Under the pieces are notes generated by a model. It did no database searches, had not been told where the DNA came from, and worked only from the letters and a program-made list of their open reading frames with translations. 34,891 nt of DNA from Candidatus Tritonobacter lacicola (lineage in GTDB: Bacteria; Auribacterota; Tritonobacteria; Tritonobacterales; Tritonobacteraceae). A program made the position numbers and the translations under genes. Location of the stretch: assembly GCA_030765135.1 (NCBI GenBank), contig JAVCDC010000117.1, positions 1-34,891 of the forward strand, written 5' to 3'. Below, piece after piece: positions 1-7,848 of the stretch (position 1 is the first letter of the stretch; every line of letters begins with the position of its first letter).

Positions 1-75
1 CTCAGAGAGCCTTCTGAGAGCTTCACTCAGCCTGTTAGATGCACATAAACAACCTTTCTTTGATTTTGCTTTCAG

Positions 76-121
76 GGGGACACTTCTAAATAGTTTAGAA
101 GGGGACATTTCTAAATAGTTT
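76..121. repeat. Tandem 25-bp direct repeat with GGGGACA heads
   Basis: Two copies of a 21-bp unit (76-96 and 101-121) differ at one base and start 25 bp apart. Each begins GGGGACA and contains TTCTAAATAGTTT. The GGGGAC head is the same as the tip of the transposase-associated repeat at 10866, so this may be the worn end of a related element; that link is inference. No transposase remains beside it. Confidence 0.6.
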
Positions 122-142
122 GGACAATTTATCGAATCGTTG

Positions 143-171
143 TTGACCTCACCGGATTTGTTGGACACAAT
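143..171 (+). promoter_or_regulatory. Possible sigma-70 promoter for the first PilZ gene
   Basis: TTGACC (143-148), a 17-bp spacer and CACAAT (166-171). The -35 box matches five of six consensus bases and the -10 box four of six. Transcription would start near 178, only a few bases before the ATG at 182, so the message would be nearly leaderless. This fits the absence of a ribosome site before that ATG. Confidence 0.35.
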
Positions 172-181
172 GTAAGCAGTT

Positions 182-628
182 ATGGTCAAAACGCGCACAA
201 AGGTAAAAGAAAAAATTAAGGACAGGCGGCGCTCCTTCCGGCATGCAGCGTACCTGCCCATTAAGGTCTCCATCGGTAAAAGCAAGCCCGCGTCTTCTTT
301 CCTGCGCAATATCAGTGAACATGGGCTTTCATTCTCCTTACACGGCCCCCTCGACATGGGGACCATAGTGGACGTTACGGTTCCCAGTGTTTCCAGAGAG
401 TTCACATTCAAAGCAAAGGTCGTCTGGTGCCGTCCCGCCGTGAAGGGCATCAATGAAATCGGCGTCGCCTATCTCGAGGTTGATAATGATTTCAACACCC
501 GGATGGTCGAGCTTGTTTGCCGGATCGACCGGTATAGGACCCGGGCCCTGGAAAAGGGCCGCCAGCTCACCTTCGAAGAGGCGGCCTCGGAGTGGATCGG
601 TAAGTTTTCCAAGTTCCTGCCGACTTAG
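182..628 (+). CDS. PilZ domain protein
   Basis: A 148-residue, single-domain protein of the PilZ family, which binds cyclic di-GMP and transmits it to motility, polysaccharide or secretion targets. Both binding motifs are visible: an RxxxR (RSFRH) about residue 18 in a basic N-terminus, and NxSxxG (NISEHG) about residue 43. After the beta-barrel comes a helical tail of about 45 residues without a recognised domain. There is no signal peptide or membrane segment, so it should be cytoplasmic. The ATG has no clear Shine-Dalgarno sequence. A promoter-like element ends eleven bases upstream. It stands alone, 240 bp before a second PilZ-like gene on the same strand. The family assignment is firm; the output pathway is unknown. 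Confidence 0.88.
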   Translation: MVKTRTKVKEKIKDRRRSFRHAAYLPIKVSIGKSKPASSFLRNISEHGLSFSLHGPLDMGTIVDVTVPSVSREFTFKAKVVWCRPAVKGINEIGVAYLEVDNDFNTRMVELVCRIDRYRTRALEKGRQLTFEEAASEWIGKFSKFLPT

Positions 629-786
629 CCCCGGAAGCGTGAGGCGGGCCGACAACAGGATTGTTCTTCGAGCGTAATAACACGACCTTGCTGTTTTTGT
701 TGTCACCTTGCAAGAAGAGTGGTCGCCTGTCTCGCGTTTATTACCTGGAAATTGCCAGTTTTCCCATGTAATCCGTTTTCTCGACT

Positions 787-802
787 TGGCACGCTTTTTG
801 CT
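787..802 (+). promoter_or_regulatory. Sigma-54 (RpoN) promoter, -24/-12
   Basis: TGGCACG at 787-793, four bases, then TTGCT at 798-802. This is an exact match to the core TGGCACG-N4-TTGCW, with GG and GC separated by ten bases as the factor requires. The start site would be near 813, giving a leader of about 55 nt to the PilZ-like gene at 869. Sigma-54 promoters need an AAA+ activator; none is encoded in the window and no activator site was recognised upstream. Confidence 0.8.
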
Positions 803-868
803 TTCTTAAAGGCGTGATCGTAATTCCATTAAAGCCCGTGCTTCCGAAGTCCTGAAGGAGACATCCAA

Positions 869-1243
869 ATGGAAACTATAGCTTCTCCTGTCAAAATAAG
901 GTACCTGAGGATTCCTCCCTGGGTCCGATTGGAATACCGTTGTTTTCACGCCGGGGACTCTTTCTTCGATGTTCACCTTAAAGCCAAGGAGCATAGGGCC
1001 AAGCTAAGCTGCCTGAGCATACGGGGCATCCTTTTCGAGTCCGATAGCTACGTTCCCGATTCAACATATATATCAGTAGTGATAAGGCTGTCGGACGACC
1101 ACGCGCCGTTTCAGTTCGACTGCCGTATCGTTCGCAGCCGGAAGGCGGGTGATGACCGCGGATACATGACCAAGGCGGAATTCGTGGCCAGGACCGAAGA
1201 AGAGATCCACAGTATCTCTCACTTTGTCAGGAAGTATTATTAG
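869..1243 (+). CDS. Divergent PilZ-like protein under a sigma-54 promoter
   Basis: A 124-residue protein with the layout of a minimal PilZ domain. RxxxR is present (RLEYR, about residue 22). The second motif is degenerate: CLSIRG (about residue 50) keeps SxxG but has Cys where Asp or Asn normally contacts c-di-GMP. It may therefore bind the nucleotide weakly or not at all, like other non-canonical PilZ proteins. No signal peptide is seen. The start is supported by GGAG about eight bases before the ATG. A near-perfect sigma-54 promoter lies 70 bp upstream and a strong hairpin terminator follows, so this is a single-gene transcript. The fold call rests on motif spacing and beta pattern. Confidence 0.7.
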   Translation: METIASPVKIRYLRIPPWVRLEYRCFHAGDSFFDVHLKAKEHRAKLSCLSIRGILFESDSYVPDSTYISVVIRLSDDHAPFQFDCRIVRSRKAGDDRGYMTKAEFVARTEEEIHSISHFVRKYY

Positions 1244-1254
1244 CGGAAAGAACT

Positions 1255-1324
1255 GGGCCTAATAACCCGGGTTATTCATGAGTTCGTTATGAATTCATGG
1301 ATAATCCGGGTCAGGCCCTTTTTA
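1255..1324 (+). terminator. Rho-independent terminator after the second PilZ gene
   Basis: GGGCCT (1255-1260) pairs with AGGCCC (1313-1318) at the base of a long imperfect stem. Inside it, ACCCGGGTTATTCATGA faces TTCATGGATAATCCGGGT. A run of five T follows directly at 1319. It closes the sigma-54 transcript. Confidence 0.75.
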
Positions 1325-1395
1325 TGTGCCAGTTGTTGTTATCCAGTAGAATATGCTTAATCTTAGGGTCTGTAAAAAAATCTATATCGCATAGC

Positions 1396-1485
1396 AATTC
1401 GTAATCTTAATCGTACTCTTACTCGTAATCGGTTATAGCTTTAGCAAGGCGTTCTGGATTACGATTACGATTAAGATTACGATTA
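1396..1485. repeat. GATTAC hexamer palindrome
   Basis: The right arm (1457-1485) is a tandem run of the hexamers GATTAC, GATTAC, GATTAA, GATTAC, GATTAG. The left arm (1396-1430) is its reverse complement with a 6-bp length difference. The arms can form a long imperfect hairpin with a loop of about 26 nt. With the terminator before it, it fills the 315-bp gap between genes; no ORF was seen there. Confidence 0.75.
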
Positions 1486-1558
1486 GGGTTGAGGATCAAC
1501 TACGTATGAATCGGAGGTCGACACATTTCATTGGGAGCTTATAACGAGGTAGCAGAGT

Positions 1559-2026
1559 GTGGAAGATAAGAAGAAAGGGCTCGAGCTGGAGATCGTTGCC
1601 CCCGCCCAGGCGAAGCCGGGAGAGGATATAGTCCTTGAGCTGAGGGTTAAATCAATCACCGGCAGGGGATATATAAAACGCCTTGAGCTCATTGCTACGA
1701 TTGAAAGAAGCGCGGAAAATTATGCGCAAGAGTATTTGGGAGCACGTTTTTATACTCACTGGCCTTTGGGATTATTCCCTGGATGCAAAAAACCAATAGC
1801 GGAGTATTTTTATCAGGGTGAAACTAGCAGGAGGCCAGTGAGCAGGATTGTTTTGGCCCGGGATATTGATCTTATGATTTTTACCGAGAGCACGTACAAT
1901 GTGACGTTGAGGCTCCAGGGTTCGGGGGACACAGGCATTCCTTTTTTATGGAAACTTACTCTGGCGGCGAGAGTACCATTCGCGCAGGATCCACTCGCTG
2001 TCACATATATAAGGCCGATCATTTAG
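1559..2026 (+). CDS. Unknown beta-rich protein
   Basis: 155 residues, not recognised. The chain alternates hydrophobic and polar residues in many short strands and opens with a PAQAKPGEDIVLEL segment typical of beta-sandwich (Ig- or arrestin-like) folds, where a proline-glycine turn leads into the first strand. It has no signal peptide, no membrane helix and few cysteines, so it is probably cytoplasmic. It starts with GTG at 1559, preceded by CGAGGT about seven bases upstream. No in-frame ATG lies near. It stands between the GATTAC palindrome and the structured segment before queE, with no evident operon partner. Coding is supported by length and codon pattern only. Confidence 0.6.
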   Translation: MEDKKKGLELEIVAPAQAKPGEDIVLELRVKSITGRGYIKRLELIATIERSAENYAQEYLGARFYTHWPLGLFPGCKKPIAEYFYQGETSRRPVSRIVLARDIDLMIFTESTYNVTLRLQGSGDTGIPFLWKLTLAARVPFAQDPLAVTYIRPII

Positions 2027-2050
2027 TGCAGTGGAATTTTTAAAAATTGG

Positions 2051-2182
2051 TAGCCTCACCTACTCCTGATGCGGGTAAACTTTAGGGTATGCCCCGAAAG
2101 CATTCGGGACGGCTAGCACAATGCTCCGACGCAGTCGGAGCCACATAAATTTGCGAGCGTAGCGAGCTAATTTATTGAGGCT
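2051..2182 (+). promoter_or_regulatory. Closed multi-hairpin segment before queE
   Basis: AGCCTCA (2052-2058) can pair with TGAGGCT (2176-2182). Inside lie three hairpins: CCCGAA/TTCGGG (2093-2108), a perfect 8-bp GCTCCGAC/GTCGGAGC stem with a 3-nt loop (2123-2141), and an A/T-based stem with a GCGAGCG core (2145-2175). Together they draw a multiway junction ending 13 bp before the queE ATG. The last hairpin has a relative directly before murU. It could be a 5' leader structure or a stack of dispersed palindromes; it does not match a preQ1 riboswitch that I know. Confidence 0.5.
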
Positions 2183-2195
2183 GAGATAAGAGGCG

Positions 2196-2819
2196 ATGCT
2201 CAGGATTAGCGAGATATTCAAGTCTATCCAGGGTGAATCGACTTACGCCGGTTTTCCCTGCGCCTTCGTCCGGCTCGCCGGTTGCAATCTCAACTGTTCA
2301 TACTGCGACACACCGGAGGCGCGGCAGGGGGGTGAGGAGAAGAGCATCGAAGAGATCATGGACAAAGTGCGCTCTCTCGGTGGAAAGCTTGTCGAGGTAA
2401 CGGGGGGTGAGCCGCTTCTGCAGGATGAGACGCCTATCCTGGTAAGGATGCTCCTGGATGAGGGCTTCGAGGTCCTCGTGGAGACGAACGGGACGGTCTC
2501 CTTCGAAGGCATCGACAGGAGGGCCGTTGTCATCATGGATATAAAATGCCCGTCCTCGGGCGAGTCGGATAAGACCCGGTGGGCAAATATAGGTCTGCTG
2601 AAGCGGAAGGACGAAGTTAAATTCGTCGTCGGCTCGTGGGAGGATTACGAATGGGCGAAGGATGTTATCAATGAGATAGGACTTGCATCCAGATGTAAGG
2701 TGCTGATGTCTCCCTCCTACGGCGTCCTCCTGCCCCGGGAGCTTGCAGATTGGATCATCAATGACGGTTTGGGCGTCCGCCTCCAGATCCAGTTGCATAA
2801 GTACATTCAGCAAAAATGA
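2196..2819 (+). CDS. queE: 7-carboxy-7-deazaguanine synthase (radical SAM)
   Basis: QueE converts 6-carboxytetrahydropterin to 7-carboxy-7-deazaguanine, the committed base-forming step towards preQ0 and queuosine. The 207-residue protein shows the family start (SEIFKSIQGES about residues 5-15), the radical-SAM cluster motif CxxxCxxC (CNLNCSYC, about residues 30-37), and the SAM-contacting glycine-rich VTGGEPLLQ (about 68-76). The length is normal. A purine-rich AAGAGG lies only two bases from the ATG, which is close for a ribosome site, but no other start fits. QueH, a later queuosine enzyme, is encoded at 32.3-32.8 kb; queC, queD and queF are not in the window. Confidence 0.93.
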   Translation: MLRISEIFKSIQGESTYAGFPCAFVRLAGCNLNCSYCDTPEARQGGEEKSIEEIMDKVRSLGGKLVEVTGGEPLLQDETPILVRMLLDEGFEVLVETNGTVSFEGIDRRAVVIMDIKCPSSGESDKTRWANIGLLKRKDEVKFVVGSWEDYEWAKDVINEIGLASRCKVLMSPSYGVLLPRELADWIINDGLGVRLQIQLHKYIQQK

Positions 2820-2821
2820 AT

Positions 2822-2876
2822 GCCCAATAGCCAATAACCAATTTTCAATCTTTATTGGTCTATTTGTTATTTGCCC
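2822..2876. repeat. CCAATAA heptamer palindrome between convergent gene ends
   Basis: Heptamers CCAATAG, CCAATAA, CCAATTT run into their reverse complements TTATTGG, TATTTGT, TATTTGC. The array starts just after the queE stop. Its right arm covers the stop codon of the convergent transporter gene, so a repeat supplies that gene's last codons. It may serve as a bidirectional terminator. It is related to the longer heptamer arrays at 24.7 and 25.9 kb. Confidence 0.6.
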
Positions 2877-4984
2877 AGGGCAGTCTTAAAATCGATAACT
2901 GCGTTGGCGATGTTGACGGCCAGGGAGTGTAGCTGGCGGAAGTCCGCCAGTATGTTCAGGTAGAGTGTGCTCATCTGGATCGTCTGTTCCACGCCGGAAT
3001 GGAATTTCTGAAGGTGAGCTATGTGGAGGGCCTTGTAGTAGATGGCCATCTCCTCCTTTGAGGCGGCGATGCGCTGGGCCTTCTCCAGGTCGTCGTCCCG
3101 GAACGCCTCTCGGGCCGAGTTGAGCGTATCCTTGATCCTGCCATGGAAATCGATGATGTGCTCCCAGTCATGCTTCGTGAAGAAGAGATCGTACTCGACG
3201 AACTTGGACATGGAGGATATGAGGCTCTTGCTTATGACGTCCCCGATGTTCTCCAGCTCTTCGGCCACGATGACTATCTCCGCTTCCCTGATGGATGCCT
3301 CCACGTCCAGCTCCCGCTGGGTTATCTTGGAGAGATAGGGGCGGATCTCCTTGTAGAGGATGTCGATCTTCTCATCATCGAGGACGATCTCGTCCAGCCA
3401 CTCGGCCTTTTTGCCCTTCATCACCTCCATGATACGGTCGATCATCATGAGGGTGTAACCGCCCATACGGAGGACCTCTTTCTTCGTGACGCTGAGGGCC
3501 GCATCGGGCATCTTGAGGAGCTCCTCGTTGAGGTACTTGGGTCTGAACCTCTTCTCTTTTTCAGTCACGGGCAGGATGAGCTTGCAGAGCTTCGCGAGGA
3601 GAGGGGTGAACGGCACGGCGACGGCAACGGCGATGACCTTCGACATCGTGTGTGCGTTGGCGATCATCCGCGGACCGTATTGCGCGATCTGGTCCATTGT
3701 TCCATTCCAGATTGCGGGGTGGGGGGAAATTTTGTAAACGAGGTTCCTGTAACCGGAGATGAAAGGCAGGAAGCAGCATACCTTGGCCATGTTGAAGATT
3801 ACGTGGACGAGGGCCGCCCGCTTCGCCTCCCTGCAGCCGCCGATGCTCGCAATGAGGGCGTTGGTGCTGGTCCCGATATTGGCGCCGAAGATCAGGGGGA
3901 TGGCCGCTTCCAGTGGCATCAGCCCCTGGAAGGAGAGGGCTATGTAGACGCCGGTAGCGGCGCTGGAGGACCGGATAATGCCCGTGAAGATACCGCCGAC
4001 GAGGACACCGATCACTGGGTTCTCCAGGTTGAGAAGGAGGTCGATAAACGGCTGGTATGTCCTGAGGGGTTTCGTGGAGTCGGCCATGATCTTCATGCCG
4101 AAGAAGAGAAGGCCGAAGCCGAGGATGATGTCTCCGATCAGTTTCTTCTTCTTTCCCGAGGAGACGAACTTTACCAGGAAGCCGATGAAGACGAACATAA
4201 GCGCGTAGTCCGTCAGCTTGAAGGCGACGATCTGGGCGGTGATGGTAGTTCCGATGTTGGCGCCAAGTATGATTCCGATGGACTGGGAGAACTGCATGAG
4301 GCCGCCGTTGATGAGCCCCACTACCATGACCGTCGTGGCGGATGAGGACTGGATAATCGCGGTCACCAGCGTTCCGACGAATAGGGCCTTGAAGCGGTTG
4401 GAGGTGCATTTCTCTATGAGATTCTCCAGGCCGTGGCCGCCGAACTTCTGCATGTTCTCGCTCATGTGAAACATGCCGTAGAGGAAGATCGCCTGCCCTC
4501 CCAGGAGATACATAACGATGAAGAAGAGCCACGTCGTTTTGTGAGCGCTGATGCTGAAGACGACGGGGGAGCCCCGTATGCCGGGTGCGAAGGCCGCGAT
4601 GTGGTACATCCCGGGTTTGTCGCCGACAGTGACGCCCGTCGAGGCGACGCCGTCTGGGCCGCTGCTGACGACCTCACTCTCTATGGCGGCGCCCTCGCTC
4701 TTCGACGGCTTCGCCGTAAATGAGAAATAAATCTTCTCGCCAGCTACCGGTTTTCCGTCCCTGGTCACTTTGACGCTGATCTTCTTTGCGAGGGAAGTAT
4801 CCACGATTGCCGAGATCTCGAACTGGCCCGGCTTGTAGGTGAGGTTGGCGATTTCCTTTTCTGCCTCTTCTTTCCCTGTGCCCGCTGAAGCTAAGATAAA
4901 AGTTCCTAGGATAAGCAGTGGGATTATTGTTTTGGAGCGGTTATGACGCATTGATTCCAAATAGTGCTTGTTTAAACGCTTCAC
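2867..4984 (-). CDS. Na/phosphate cotransporter, NptA type, with PhoU-like C-terminus
   Basis: A 705-residue membrane protein of the PF02690 (Na/Pi cotransporter II) family. Order: signal-like segment (to about 36), an extracytoplasmic Ig-like beta domain (about 45-150), two inverted transport repeats (about 155-460), and a helical PhoU-like tail (about 510-700). The first repeat has the classical QSSSATT (Q212) and GANIGTT; in the second the equivalent Gln is Arg (RSSSAAT, R338) although GANIGTS is kept. Gln-Ser-Ser motifs line the substrate site in this family, so the change may alter substrate or coupling. The longest reading starts with GTG at 4984; ATG at 4951 is an alternative, and both have weak ribosome sites. 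The N-terminal beta domain is uncommon in the family. Confidence 0.88.
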   Translation of the reverse strand: MKRLNKHYLESMRHNRSKTIIPLLILGTFILASAGTGKEEAEKEIANLTYKPGQFEISAIVDTSLAKKISVKVTRDGKPVAGEKIYFSFTAKPSKSEGAAIESEVVSSGPDGVASTGVTVGDKPGMYHIAAFAPGIRGSPVVFSISAHKTTWLFFIVMYLLGGQAIFLYGMFHMSENMQKFGGHGLENLIEKCTSNRFKALFVGTLVTAIIQSSSATTVMVVGLINGGLMQFSQSIGIILGANIGTTITAQIVAFKLTDYALMFVFIGFLVKFVSSGKKKKLIGDIILGFGLLFFGMKIMADSTKPLRTYQPFIDLLLNLENPVIGVLVGGIFTGIIRSSSAATGVYIALSFQGLMPLEAAIPLIFGANIGTSTNALIASIGGCREAKRAALVHVIFNMAKVCCFLPFISGYRNLVYKISPHPAIWNGTMDQIAQYGPRMIANAHTMSKVIAVAVAVPFTPLLAKLCKLILPVTEKEKRFRPKYLNEELLKMPDAALSVTKKEVLRMGGYTLMMIDRIMEVMKGKKAEWLDEIVLDDEKIDILYKEIRPYLSKITQRELDVEASIREAEIVIVAEELENIGDVISKSLISSMSKFVEYDLFFTKHDWEHIIDFHGRIKDTLNSAREAFRDDDLEKAQRIAASKEEMAIYYKALHIAHLQKFHSGVEQTIQMSTLYLNILADFRQLHSLAVNIANAVIDFKTALGK

Positions 4985-5008
4985 AAAGTGCCAAATGATT
5001 TTTTGGGG

Positions 5009-5099
5009 AACCGTAAAGGCGCAGAGATCGCAGAGCTAAAGTTTGATGTTCCTGTTTCTTCAGTAAATCTTGTTCAGTTCTTTGCGCTCTCTGCGGTTC
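5009..5099. repeat. CGCAGAG nonamer palindrome
   Basis: The left arm (5009-5041) has AACCGTAAAGG followed by CGCAGAGAT and CGCAGAGCT, a 9-bp word period. The right arm (5078-5099) is the reverse complement, ending CTCTCTGCGGTT. It separates two minus-strand genes. Relatives are at 30286-30316 and inside 32888-33157. Confidence 0.7.
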
Positions 5100-5109
5100 G
5101 TTATTGTGA

Positions 5110-7608
5110 TTATTTTTCTTTTAGGGCTTCTAATTCCTCGGGCGTCCTGTCTCTCATCTCGAGGGCTCCCGAGAAACATTTCTTCACGCAGATGCTGCAG
5201 CCGATGCACTTCTCCGGATCGTGGACGGGCTTCCTCTCCTCGTCGAGCTCGATGGCCAGGTACCCGCATCGCGCGCAGTTGCCGCAGCTCATGCAGAGCA
5301 CTTTATCGATCAGGCTAGAGATACTCTTCTTCGACGGGATGTCCATGAAATCGAGTATAGGTTCGGGAAGGGCGATGCCAATCAGGTCCTTGACCGATTT
5401 GATTCCCCTGTCGAGCATCATGTGGCTCAGGCCGGACTCAAGATCGTTGATGATCCCGTAGCCTTCCTTCATCACGATCGTGCAGACCTGTACGTTTACC
5501 GCCCCGAGGGCCAGGAAGTTCGCCGCCGTCATATAGTCCATCGCGCCGCCGTTCGCCGAGACAGCAACGCCGAGCGAGGCGACCTTGGCCAGCGAGAGAT
5601 AGGTGATGGGGGCTACGGCGGCCCCGCTCATCCCGAAGACTATCCCCTCCTCCCACTCCTTTTTATTCCCCGGGCGGAAGGACATGACGGGAAATGTGTT
5701 TGCCAGTGTGATCCCGGCCTTCTTGCCTGGATATTTTTCGAATACCTTCCTTACCTCGCTTACGATTGCTTCGGGAGAGGTGACGGCGGGTGTCAGCTTG
5801 AAGAGCTTGGGTATCGCCGGATCGCTTACCTCCATGACCCATCCGATGACCTTTGCCGTAAGTTTCGCGCTCTGGGAGACGATGTCCCCCTCCGTTCCCT
5901 CTCCGCCCTGGGGGCACGAAAGGCTGTACTCGATTCCCATCGCGCCGGCCTCCTCGAGCCTCTTCGTGTTTTCCTGCCAGCCCCTGCAGTCGTCCTCGTC
6001 GTCTCCTGTCACCGGTCCTCCGGTGGACGCGAGCGTCAGCCTGTCGGGCCACTCCTTGACGAGGGTCTTAATTTCCCCGCAGACGCGGCTCAGGGGATGT
6101 CCCGAGACGTTGTCGCAGTTTCCGTAGGTCCAGGGATCGTAGGCTTCCATGTACTGATTCGGGATGTGGATGTCCTGGTCCTTGAAGGCCGTCTTCATTA
6201 TGACGCCGGGCCATCCCGCCTCGTACGCTTTCCGCACCTGCTCGAGGCCGTCAGAAGGAGGAGAGGCGGAGATCAGGAAGGGGGAGGCCACGGGCCTGCC
6301 GAAGAAGTCGCAGTTCAGGGGGACGGGGACGGGATCGAATCCAGGTATGCGCTCCTCGCTCTTGAGGATGTTCGGGAACTGTAGCTTCTCCTCGCCCTGT
6401 ATAAAGGCGTCTACCTGCAGGGCGACGTTTTTCCCCGCCGCCACGGCCTCGACGACCGTTGTCGGGCCGTTGACGCAGTCCCCGGCGAAGAAAACGGCGG
6501 GGTTCTCGATCTCTGGTATGTCGGGCTTCGCCCCGATGGCCACGATGACGTGGTCTATGCCGCTTATGGCCTGCTCTGTCCCGGACAGGTCCTCGAGCAA
6601 GCTGATGTCGAACTCCGTGTCGCATGGATGGGATATCTTGACCAGTTTGAGGCCGGTGGCTTTGCCGTCCTTTCCCACGATTTCCTTTACTCGCACTCGG
6701 CCGGTGATTTCGACGTGAAGCTCCAGGAGTTCGTCAAGCTCGCTCTTTGTGAGGGGCATCTCTCCCAGGTGCTCGAGTGCGAACATCTCTACCCGGTCGG
6801 CGCCGAGGAGCTTCGCGGTAGTGGCGCAGTCGCCGGCTGTCGCTCCGCCTCCGATGACGGCGATGTTTCCTTTCAGGTTGTATTTGCACGGGCTGCTGAG
6901 GTACTCGATTCCCGGAATGGCTAGCTCTTCTCCACCTGCACAGCACTTCATGGGCACGGTGAGCCCAGCGGCCATGATGACGGCGTCGTACCCATCTTCA
7001 AGGAGGGTTTCCAGGTCGTCGATCTTTGCCTCGAGGTTGAGCTTTGCCTTTGCCATGGAGAGGGCAAAATCGATGTCTCTCTCGATGACGTCCTTGGGCA
7101 GGCGATGGTCCGGTATCCAGTTGCAAGCTCCGCCCGCTTTACTTTCCTTCTCGAAGATTTCGACCTCGTATCCTTTCTGCGCCAGCATGGCCGCCGCGCC
7201 GATCCCAGCCGGCCCGGCACCAACGACCGCTACTTTCTTCCCGTTCGGATCGGCCTTTTCGAATTCCGGCATTGCGTTGAGATCGTAAGCCTTCTGTATG
7301 ACCGTGGCCTGAATCGCGGGTATGTTCACGGGGGAGTCGAACTCCAGGTGAGAGCACCCCGACTGGCAGTGGCGGTCGGGACAGACCCACCCGCACACGC
7401 CCCCGAGGGGGTTATTGCCGAGTATTTCCGCTGCTGCTCTTTTGAAATCCGGGGGACGCCCCTGCAGCGCCGCCCGGATGAAATCCATCGGCGAGCAGTT
7501 AGCCGGGCACGCGGTCGTACATCCCTTTTCCTCGCAGTACTCGCACCCGGCCATCGCGGTTTTGAGCTGCGCGTCGGTGAGGATTTGATTTCTCATCTTA
7601 AATTCCAT
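5110..7608 (-). CDS. Dihydropyrimidine-dehydrogenase-like flavoprotein (PreT-PreA fusion layout)
   Basis: 832 residues with the domain order of dihydropyrimidine dehydrogenase: N-terminal Fe-S helical domain (C22, C25, C30, C34; C72, C76, C81, C85), FAD/NAD(P) domain with GAGPAG at 130-135 and a second GGGATAG nucleotide site, an FMN barrel of the dihydroorotate-dehydrogenase fold (about 425-765), and a C-terminal two-cluster ferredoxin (C772-C781; C801-C811). Bacterial PreT and PreA are usually two polypeptides. Opposite the mammalian active-site Cys (C671) this protein appears to have Ser578, after an SCPQG motif at 564-568. The reaction may thus be reduction of uracil/thymine or of another heterocycle. 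The last ferredoxin Cys is followed by Phe rather than Pro. AGGAG six bases before the ATG fixes the start. Confidence 0.85.
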   Translation of the reverse strand: MEFKMRNQILTDAQLKTAMAGCEYCEEKGCTTACPANCSPMDFIRAALQGRPPDFKRAAAEILGNNPLGGVCGWVCPDRHCQSGCSHLEFDSPVNIPAIQATVIQKAYDLNAMPEFEKADPNGKKVAVVGAGPAGIGAAAMLAQKGYEVEIFEKESKAGGACNWIPDHRLPKDVIERDIDFALSMAKAKLNLEAKIDDLETLLEDGYDAVIMAAGLTVPMKCCAGGEELAIPGIEYLSSPCKYNLKGNIAVIGGGATAGDCATTAKLLGADRVEMFALEHLGEMPLTKSELDELLELHVEITGRVRVKEIVGKDGKATGLKLVKISHPCDTEFDISLLEDLSGTEQAISGIDHVIVAIGAKPDIPEIENPAVFFAGDCVNGPTTVVEAVAAGKNVALQVDAFIQGEEKLQFPNILKSEERIPGFDPVPVPLNCDFFGRPVASPFLISASPPSDGLEQVRKAYEAGWPGVIMKTAFKDQDIHIPNQYMEAYDPWTYGNCDNVSGHPLSRVCGEIKTLVKEWPDRLTLASTGGPVTGDDEDDCRGWQENTKRLEEAGAMGIEYSLSCPQGGEGTEGDIVSQSAKLTAKVIGWVMEVSDPAIPKLFKLTPAVTSPEAIVSEVRKVFEKYPGKKAGITLANTFPVMSFRPGNKKEWEEGIVFGMSGAAVAPITYLSLAKVASLGVAVSANGGAMDYMTAANFLALGAVNVQVCTIVMKEGYGIINDLESGLSHMMLDRGIKSVKDLIGIALPEPILDFMDIPSKKSISSLIDKVLCMSCGNCARCGYLAIELDEERKPVHDPEKCIGCSICVKKCFSGALEMRDRTPEELEALKEK

Positions 7609-7848
7609 CTTTTTCTCCTGTTTGTTCCGGTTTGCTATAGTAAGTTGTTAATACAGCCTTTTCGAGGAAATGAGTTCTATTTTGGGCAATTTTACCGGTA
7701 ATCTCAACTAAAAACCGCTTGCTTAATAATCACGTAACAACGCATGCCTTTTTCACGTATTTTCCGATTCGTCGCTCATACAAGAGATGGTAGAATCTAT
7801 ACCTGTACCAGAAATTAAGGGCGGTTTTTATATAGCAAGGAGGATGGG

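Noticed and set aside
1-48. End of a plus-strand gene entering the window
   Set aside because: One frame is open for 15 codons to TAA at 46-48, too short to support; the region also has a CTCAGA/TCTGAG hairpin.
2051-2195. preQ1 riboswitch in front of queE
   Set aside because: No match to the short preQ1-I pseudoknot or to class II/III layouts that I know; kept only as an unnamed structure.
3143-4345. 400-codon open frame on the plus strand across the cotransporter gene
   Set aside because: It is antisense to a clearly conserved membrane protein, its product is Asp/Glu/Gly-rich low-complexity, and it has no recognisable domain. High GC creates such frames. The same holds for the long antisense frames at 5221-6384 and 9241-10674.
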